In this document: positions 56,422 to 64,000 of the stretch, piece after piece
Layout of the letters: each line of letters starts with the position of its first letter
Numbering within the stretch: position 1 is the stretch's first letter
Assembly (NCBI RefSeq): GCF_023278565.1
Contig: NC_064677.1
Coordinates: 5,084,001-5,148,000, forward strand
Origin: Colletotrichum lupini
Taxonomy: Eukaryota; Ascomycota; Sordariomycetes; Glomerellales; Glomerellaceae
DNA: 64,000 nucleotides
Direction: 5' to 3'
Made by a program: the position numbers and the translations under genes
Notes under the pieces: generated by a model
The model's database searches: none
The model's input: only the letters and a program-made list of their open reading frames with translations
What the model was told of the DNA's origin: nothing

Positions 56422-59221
56422 GCGCCTTCCTCTTCCCACATGCATTCGATACGACTCTAGGAACGTCTGGGCCACTGGCATGAGGGTGGAATCGACGGGA
56501 CAATCAAGTTCAAGGGTGGTTGGCGAAAATGGTGAAATTTGGGACAAAATGCCGTCGTGGTTTCGGAAATCTTATCACGCCCCTCATATCCCTCCGGTTT
56601 CCCTCCGCCTGACGACGGCTTGAGGAATCCCCTACCGGTGTGGCTTACTTGAGTCCGTCTGTGTGTAGATTGATCTCTCCCGACCCGACGAAAGCATAAG
56701 AGACAAACGAATGCGTATTGCAGAATTCGTAAAAACTATTTGGTTTTTTTCTGGCATTCAAATCGGAAATGGGGAATACTCGCTTTATCTTTGAACTTGT
56801 CTTTTGTCAAACTTTGATGAGTGCTCGCCCATGCTTGGGGAGAAATACACGGATTTCTTCTGCCAACTCTATGACTTGTGCTCAAGAACTGCTGTGATGA
56901 CATGCTGCACAACATTTCTCCCCGGCAATTTCCACGAGCGGAATGTTTTGCCCATATGCTGAGAGACAATATAGCACCGGACCGGAGGTATTAGCTTGGC
57001 TGCTATCCAGATTTACTGCACTCGATTGGGTTATCTCTATCGCGATATCATCCGCGGTCTATCTGTAGAGGACCTACCTGTCATGATTGACTCGCGCCAG
57101 AGGCATGACAGCGTGGTGACCTTCGCCAATTGTATGATATGCCAGGATGGAACGGAGTGCTAGCCATGCATGCATACTTGACGAGGCAAAGCTTGGGGCG
57201 CCAGCCCGAATTCCAGGCTGTTCCGGACAGGGTGATCATGACCTGCTCGGCTTTTGATGGGAAACGGAGGCATTTCTCTTCGCTGTATGGGCCTCAGGAC
57301 GGCAGGTTTATTGTTTCTACATCATGACGCGCATTGTGTGAGGTCCCCTTGTGTGTCTCCTTCTCGATGGCCGATGGTGGAGAGTGCGGACTTGACTGAG
57401 GACTTGGGAGGCACGAACATCCTGGCGTGAAGGCATGAGAGGATGCCGATAAACGATGAGTTTGCGTCTCAAGCGGTGTTTGTGAGGTATAGTATAGCAT
57501 GCCGATGTTGAGCCGGCGAGGGAACCGGGGGTTGGAAGGGGCAGTGCTGAACTTTGATGTATCTATCCCATCTCAGTAAAGCATGACAGTCAAGCCTACG
57601 GGATAATCTTCAGCCAAGTACACTTCCATACCGGAACTTCTGTGCAACGTCCTCATCGAGTTCAATCAACATACACTCTTTGCGGATTTCCCTTCTTCTG
57701 TGCGAGATGACGAGGCGGATTTCGTCGAGCATTTATACGCAGTTCATGCCAGGACTAAGCCAGGGAAGCATGTGTTCAACAAGTGAAAATCAAACGGAGA
57801 CGGCGCCTCGGGATATGTTCTCGATGCGTTGGAAATCGAATGATAGACCTTGAGCTTGTTCATTGCGCAGTCTGGATCAGTTCGTATGACTTCAGCTTCG
57901 ATTTTCGGGGATGAAGATACCGTGGCGAGAAGCTAACGAGCGGGACTTGAAGTGTTCGTATCGCATGTCCTGCGAGTTGGCATAGCCTCAAGACCCTTGG
58001 GATATCTGTGACTGTAATACGGAATTCTGAACCTTGTCCTGTGCAAATAAAGTATGGGCTACCCTCGGTGTCAGATGCTGTGACAGATGCCTCCCGCGTT
58101 AGTTATGGGAGCGCCAACTTCGAGACTATAGACGTCTTTCAATCCATGTTCATGATAAGTTGTTCCTCATAATGTATTATTTACGGAATCAGGACTGCGT
58201 TGTAGCTACCTACCCACGTTGGCGGTGTCATGTCAAACTTCCGTCCATCTCTCCAGCATGTGGCTACCCACGAAACTTAACACTCGTCCGTCTTCACTTT
58301 TTATGGATACTCAGCCCTTCCCGTACCAGGAGAGAAGATATAGTGAGTCTTATTTGAAATAATATTCACTGCCGAATACTACAGATGCCTTGATTGGGCT
58401 TGCAGATTACGAAGCCCTCTAGGCAGGACAACCATATCTTCCAGCATCGTGGCTTTGGGACAAACTCATCCAGCCGGAAGGTCATTTTACAAGGTGAACA
58501 CGCCGCCGTTGATTCAATCAACAATGTCCTCGAATCCGTCAATATAGTCACACCAATCCACGTCGTAGTATATCTCGCAACGACACTCTCTTTGAATAAC
58601 AGCCGGAAGCCAACTGATACGTACAATAGGCTAAGACAAGTTACACCGCGAGCCAAACCGTGGAATCTTTGCCACGGGGTAAGTCGAACCATACTCGAGG
58701 AACTCGCCCACATTCAGGCCACCAAACTCAGCCAACGTACTTAAACGTTTCCTCCGCCCATCGAGGTGCCCGTTCAAGTGTCGTCAACCCGCCCGGAACG
58801 ACGCACGTGCCCCCACTCGGGCCCCAAGACGTCCCCGGGGCCGTGGAATGCGGGGCCACATAGACGCGCTACCGCACCATCACCTGTGAGCTTGGGCGAA
58901 GGACACATCCCGAGTTGCTGTAGATAAAGTACTTCTGTCACTTGTGAGCTCATGAAGTCAGATACATTTTCTAGAGGCACATAGGATGTTTCTCAGATCA
59001 TTCGTCACATACAATGAGGTTACTATAATCAATCGGTGAAATACATATGGCTGCTACCGCTATGCCTGCTCCATAAACACCATCCCATGCCATTGATCAT
59101 CCGTTCGAGTCAAACTTGCGTCACTCACTATTTCAGCAACACCGCCGTGTTGCCAGAAAATTTCCAATATTCCACAAGATATACAAGCCAGGTAATGTCG
59201 AGATAAGTACATTGCAGAAAG
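56422..59221. other. Convergent intergenic region between eS30 and the zinc-finger regulator
   Basis: 2.8 kb without a supported gene. A stop-poor frame runs from 57607 to 57783 on the plus strand without a start codon, and an ORF of 116 codons lies at 58394-58744; neither is recognised. They may be gene remnants or chance. Confidence 0.45.
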
Positions 59222-62055
59222 TTATGACAAATCCGAGCTCCCAGCCCGCGAAGGTCGCCCTGCTGCTCCCGAGCCAAGGTCATGCAACAGGCTCCGTAAA
59301 CTCTCGACCAAGGGCGGTAAAGGCTCCGAAACCACAGGGAAATTGTTCCGGAAAATGTCTCTCGCGATAGAGAGAACCACGCTCGGATTTGAAAGCGATT
59401 CCACGCCATCGGCAGGGTTTCCGTTGATGGTGATGCCAGGTACTCCGCGGTCAAGCTGGAGAAAAGCTCTGGTGTCCCGGTTTTCGTCCGAATCCATCAG
59501 CGTGTATCCCGACGTAGACCTGCTAGTGCTCATGCCGTTGCCAATTTCTTGGTCGGAACCATGTCTAGATGCCGAACATGATAGCAACCCATATGCCCAT
59601 AGCGTGAGACATGCGTAGTACACGGCGATGGCGTTGAATTCACGTAGCGACGCAGGTGGAAGCTGGCGAGCATGGTGAAAAATCTGACCAGCATGCCAAA
59701 TCGCGTAACGTGCCTCGGACGTCCTTACCCAGCTGTCTTCCAGGCTGGTATAAGTCCTACGGGCCTCGTCCTCTCCCGATTTGCCAGCAAACGTCTGCAA
59801 GATGTCGGGAGAGACGTGTAGGAGCATCATGAGAAGCTCTGACATGACTGCAAGTTGAGCTGTGGGCCGCTTTGATGTGAGGATCATGGTTGAAAAGTCG
59901 TTCAAATCTCGGTAGAGCTCCTGATACTGTGTTTTGAGCCACAGGCGGTGGGTCGCATTCCTCTTGCTCGAGAGACCATCAGCATAGAACTTGATGGCTT
60001 CACGATATGCCGCTATCTGACCCCAGTAGCCATGCAGCAAGGCCATGTAACACAATTCTGTATCGACCAGTTGGTCGAATTCGTCCAGAATTTCAGTGCA
60101 GTGCATCACTTCTGATACACGTGGGATGATGCGGTCTGGGGCTGCGTTTGTTTTGGCGACATACACGTTCCTCCATTGCTCAGCGGATCGTGCTCTCCAT
60201 AGATCTCGAGAAGCAGGAAGGCTGAAGTTGAGTTCGGTGTAAGACATTAGTGGGTTTTTGCAGAACCCGATAGAAGTTTGAATATCGTGAAAGAACATAT
60301 GCAAAACAAGGCGTTTGTAGGATTCACGCTTCGCAAATTTGCGCCACTTCGAGTCCAGGACCTCGGGGGAGTCTGTCATCATCGGGATCATAGCCGAAGA
60401 GTCTGGTGGGGCCGAGAAGTTTCCTGCACGTCTGAGCATAGTCATCGGGGGCTGCAGGAAGCTCTCCGCAATTTCCATCTTCCGCTTGAAGCCACTCCAG
60501 ATGCCAATATCTAGGTTGAGCATGAATGCTTGGAGAGCCGCCAGTTCTCGCGTGAATGAGTTTGAGCCTTCGAACTAGACAATATTAACAAGATAATTTG
60601 CTGCAAGGCGGATGGTCAAAGGGGCTGTCGACTTACCAAATCTGCCAGCCCAAGCCGGAGCACTTCATGTAGCGAGAACCCGAACTGCCACACAGCAGGA
60701 ATGGAAATATATGTAGCACCGCTGGACAGAATACCAGCAAGTAGTTCTGGAATAGCAGCAGCAGCATCAAACGTCGCCAGATGAATCCAACTGTCGCTCT
60801 GGTGCTCATCGTGGATGAAATGGGCTTGCACGAGGTAATTCAGGAGATCCAAAGAAGGGAAAGATGGTGTACGTGTGCGACCGCCTTTCGAGACTGTGCT
60901 AGCTACCACCATGGCCAGAAGACTGTCTCTCGAGAGGGAAGTCATCTTTAGCTTCGTGCCCGGAGTATTGATGAGCTTATCGAAAGCGGGGGAATTAGCA
61001 AAGGTGCCGTTGTCAAGAATGAGCTGCTCCTTGTCCTGCGGTGACGCGTGATGCAGCGCGTAATCCTTTGGCCCCGGCTCCCACAGCCAAGGCGACCGTT
61101 TGAAGGCCGCGTGTGCCTTTGACGCATTTCTTGTGTTTGATTTTGACCGGCTGGTTGTAGTGGACTCGGGGGTTTGGTTGATCTCAGGTTGTGGGATGGT
61201 TATGGCGTCAAAGTTCAGGTCCCATGAGGAAAAGTCCATGTCCTGGAAGTACGTGTGTACTGGATTGAAGTTGACAATATCGTCCATCACCATGTCCATG
61301 ACAGGGTTCGAAAAGCCATCGTCCATGTAAGAGGATGCGTCCAGATCATGGCTCATATCGGGGTTTGGTGGCATCATGACCAGTTTGGAGGCCGTATAAA
61401 CGGAACCTGTGTCCATGCTGCCGTTCATGTCGACGCTCATATGCAGTGTTGATGTCTCGGAAGGGCTGGAGGCGCCATCGATTGACGTCCGGTGAGGATG
61501 CGTACGCTTCGAGGGGACTTCGCATGGTAAATTCTTGGATCGACAGCGAGAGCATGGCTTGGCATCCTACAAGTGTATCAGCCTACTGGTACTTTTGGGC
61601 GGGACTATAGTTTTTCCCGGAGGAAAGAGGGGGGGGGGGAGGGTTACCTCGCATTTTGACTTGGAAGCGGCACAATTCAGGCACGCCTCGGCAGCCCGAT
61701 CGCTCCTCCGTATGAAGGTTCTACCCTTGCCTGTATTATCTCGGTCGTGGGTTGTCTCATGACGGGTGAGGAGGTCGGCTCTATTGAATCGCTTGGGACA
61801 GCGGGAGCACTGGTAGGGACGAGCATTCTCATGAGAGCGTAGATGTCTCGTCAGATGATCGGCCCGCTCGTAGACACGCTTGCATATATGACATACATGT
61901 GTCGAAGAGGGAGAGGTGTCGGATGTGCTCAGTTTGCGTTTCCCGGGCTGTTGGGGTAAAGGTTGGGCCGATTGTTTCGGCAGTTCCGGCGGGGAATAGA
62001 GGGGGTTCAGCATGTCAGAGCCGGCGGCATCGCAAAGGATGTCGATGCCGTTCAT
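59222..62055 (-). CDS. Transcription factor with two C2H2 fingers plus Zn2Cys6 cluster and fungal regulator domain
   Basis: Three exons (61648-62055, 60637-61566, 59222-60574; introns 81 and 62 nt) encode 896 aa. Two C2H2 fingers are intact: C55, C58, H71, H75 and C83, C86, H99, H103. They are followed by a complete Zn2Cys6 cluster with spacing CX2CX6CX5CX2CX6C (C125, C128, C135, C141, C144, C151). Intron 1 lies inside this cluster, between the third and fourth cysteines. The C-terminal 600 residues have the helical character of the fungal-specific regulator domain (SWIHLATFDAAAAIPELLAGI, SIPAVWQFGFSLHEVLRLGLADL, YYACLTLWAYGLLSC). Dual-finger regulators of this build are known in ascomycetes, for example the Cmr1/Pig1 melanin regulators; the target of this one is unknown. 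Acidic and Met-rich residues (about 180-230) could be an activation region. Confidence 0.95.
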
Positions 62056-64000
62056 GGTATGTTTGGCGAACGGTGGGCGGGAGGGAGGAGAAAGATGTAG
62101 ATGGGGCCGGAGGTTAGATTGAGTTAGGTAGAATTGATGATGAGCTGCAGAGGCTCTTCGCGCAAGTCTTGCGACGGCAGCGGCATCAGGGAATTGGGCA
62201 CCGGGAAGTGGCGGGGAAGTTTACCTCAGGACGGCAGCAAAGTGGAGCAGTCGAGCTCATATTCTGGGGGAAGGCCCGCGGTGGGCAGGGCAAGAAACAC
62301 TGAGCGGGCATGGCCGCACTGCGGGCACGGTAATTGGCATGTCACGGCGGCCGGGGAAAGGTAACTCCACGCACATATTTGTATGGAAGGGTACTTTGCC
62401 CAACCTCGACGCTCATCTGTACCTTTTTGCGGGGTTTTAGGCCCAAACCTAAGACAGCCTGGATAGTGGAAGGGGGGAAATACATAAATACCCAGCGCCA
62501 ATGGGGACCAGAGCCGTTGGATTTTGCCTTGCCGTGGTTGGCTGCGGAACCGGAGCAGATGGTCAGGCTGGAGGACGACAAGACGGGACGGGAGCGTAAT
62601 GTCGATGCTCGATTCGCTCACACGTTGTCGAGAGTCTAAATCTGACTGACGGTTCGTTGCAACTCGTTGCACTCGAGGACCTTGCACACCATTTCGTGTC
62701 GAGTCGGCCCATGGCTGTTTCTTCCTTGTGGGGTCGACAAGCCTTGTTCATGAATACGAGGCGGTTGAGACAGGAATAAGGAACAATTCGAGAACAAATA
62801 CCTGGGACTCTCTGAGAATAATGGAACTGAAAGCCCTCCGATTGACGTCTCTGCTGCATTGCTGGGCATCGAAGACTAAATGTCATCATGGCGGACCAAG
62901 TTCAAGAAGAAACAATTCCTTTGATAGGGACAAACTCAACCAAAACGAGCCGCAATGACAACCTTTAGGGAGCGACGACATCCTAGAGCACTAGGATAGG
63001 TCAAGTACTAGCTCCACAACGGTCTATTGACGACTCCCACCCTCGCTACACTTTAGTAAGAGTAGACCGGTAGTGATGATGATGACATTGACGTGAGATT
63101 GGTGGCCCGGATTGATGACTTGCTCCTGCTGGTCATCTGTCCTCTATTGCTTTTCTTCGGGTCAAGAACTTTCCATGACTGAAACCCATTCTGAGTCTTG
63201 GGTTCTCCTGTTTGACAGTGAGTGCTAAGATTATCACAGAGAGGACCCATAGATCCACAGGTACTGTCCCGTCCAGAGTGTCCGGTTGCGGACCGGAACG
63301 ATAAGGTTTGCATATCTGATTAAGATACAGCAGGACCCTGGAGGAGATGCACTCCGTTGCCATAAATAAAGGTGATTTGGGGGGGGGGGGGGGGGGTAAA
63401 TGAGATATTTGTCTGGGTCCTGGGTCCTGGGTCCTGGGTCACATCTAAGTGCGAATTGTCATTGTTCCTTGAGGTACAGTGGGGTGTATTCTGACTTCAA
63501 ATTGTGTCGGGGCTCTCTGTCGTGCGTGATTTCCCCATGGCCCGCTGGCAGGCAATTTGATTCTCAGGTACGGACAGAAGGAGCGGATTCCCGTACTCCG
63601 TACTTCGTATCCACCCAGTTTCGACAACTCACGTGAATGAATCCTGCTCACAATTCACAACTCACTTGAAGAATGAATGAAGAAGTTGCGATTGAGAGTG
63701 AGGCAGGCAGGTGGGGACCAGTGCTTCAGATCGGAAAGTGAGGGAGGAGCGCATTCGAGACGCGAGCCAATCAGGCAGTTGACACAACAGACAGCAGGTG
63801 CCATCGAGGAAGTTGTCAATTCTCAACTTCTCAACCCAACGCAGCCTCAATCCATCCTTGCTTTTTCTTCCCTTTCTTTCACCAGCTCTGGCTGCCATTT
63901 CTTCTGTCACTTTTCCACTCCTTCATCCTCTTTGCAATGGAACTTCACAGTGCTGAAGCTTGACGTCCCTCCGAAACTAACGGTGAACACTGCCAAGCAT
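62056..64000. promoter_or_regulatory. Upstream region of the zinc-finger regulator to window end
   Basis: 1.9 kb with no supported gene. It contains an 18-base G run (63379-63396), four tandem CTGGGTC units (63413-63440), and GTACTCCGTAC (63593-63603), the reverse complement of the recurrent GTACGGAGTAC motif. The ATG at 63938 is closed by a stop after eight codons. Confidence 0.5.
63379..63440 (+). repeat. Poly-G run followed by four CTGGGTC tandem units
   Basis: Eighteen Gs at 63379-63396, then four perfect 7-base units at 63413-63440. The plus strand is G-rich and could fold into a quadruplex. Confidence 0.88.

Noticed and set aside
58366..58744. Pair of about 115-codon ORFs on opposite strands
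   Set aside because: Neither is recognisable, each is the shadow of the other, and no splice structure extends them.
1..64000. Searched for a secondary-metabolite cluster, CRISPR array, 5S rRNA or other novel multi-gene system
   Set aside because: Neighbouring genes are unrelated housekeeping functions; no backbone enzyme, repeat-spacer array or rRNA sequence was seen.

Overview
The window is a nuclear fragment of a filamentous ascomycete, very probably a Sordariomycete. The evidence is short introns (mostly 47-105 nt) with GTAAGT/GTACGT donors and CTAAC/CTGAC branch sites, fungus-type gene families (PLS1-like tetraspanin, Zn2Cys6 regulator, eS30 without a ubiquitin-like part), and a left edge with the signature of repeat-induced point mutation (RIP). 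A Colletotrichum/Verticillium-like genome would fit, but genus cannot be fixed from this sequence.

Layout. Bases 1 to about 6293 are extremely AT-rich, have no intact ORF, and are a RIP-destroyed Ty3/Gypsy chromovirus read on the minus strand: gag zinc knuckle, reverse transcriptase, integrase and chromodomain can still be recognised in that order from high to low coordinates. Composition changes abruptly near 6293. The rest is normal gene space with 14 protein-coding genes, 13 of them spliced: PLS1-like tetraspanin (+, 7585-8405); NIPA-type Mg2+ transporter (-, 11318-13132); V-ATPase subunit E (+, 14749-15667); an unrecognised 834-aa, possibly Smc5/6-linked protein (-, 15884-18444); a Dnf-type P4-ATPase flippase (+, 25572-30261); Msc7-type membrane aldehyde dehydrogenase (+, 31401-33366); Ded1/Vasa-like DEAD-box helicase (-, 33913-36026); Ipi1 (-, 37829-38913); roadblock/LC7 dynein light chain (+, 39392-39975); an unrecognised 1045-aa protein (+, 45659-50437); CREG-like secreted split-barrel protein (-, 51121-51957); F-box-like protein (+, 53593-55236); ribosomal protein eS30 (+, 55898-56421); and a transcription factor combining C2H2 and Zn2Cys6 fingers (-, 59222-62055).

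The genes are mostly unrelated housekeeping and cell-biology loci, as is normal in fungi; there is no biosynthetic cluster and no operon. Loose themes are membrane biology (tetraspanin, Mg2+ transporter, V-ATPase, flippase, membrane ALDH) and ribosome/RNA biology (DEAD helicase, Ipi1, eS30). Two gene-free spans, 18445-25571 and 39976-45658, are long for such a genome.

The points most worth following are the systematic loss of zinc ligands and glutamine codons in the RIPed chromovirus, a GC-AG intron inside the Walker A codon of the DEAD helicase, a stop-free 3n intron in the V-ATPase gene, an Ala in the normally PISL motif of the flippase, the two unrecognised conserved-looking proteins, and a recurring GTACGGAGTAC intergenic motif. 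No clear new multi-gene system was found.
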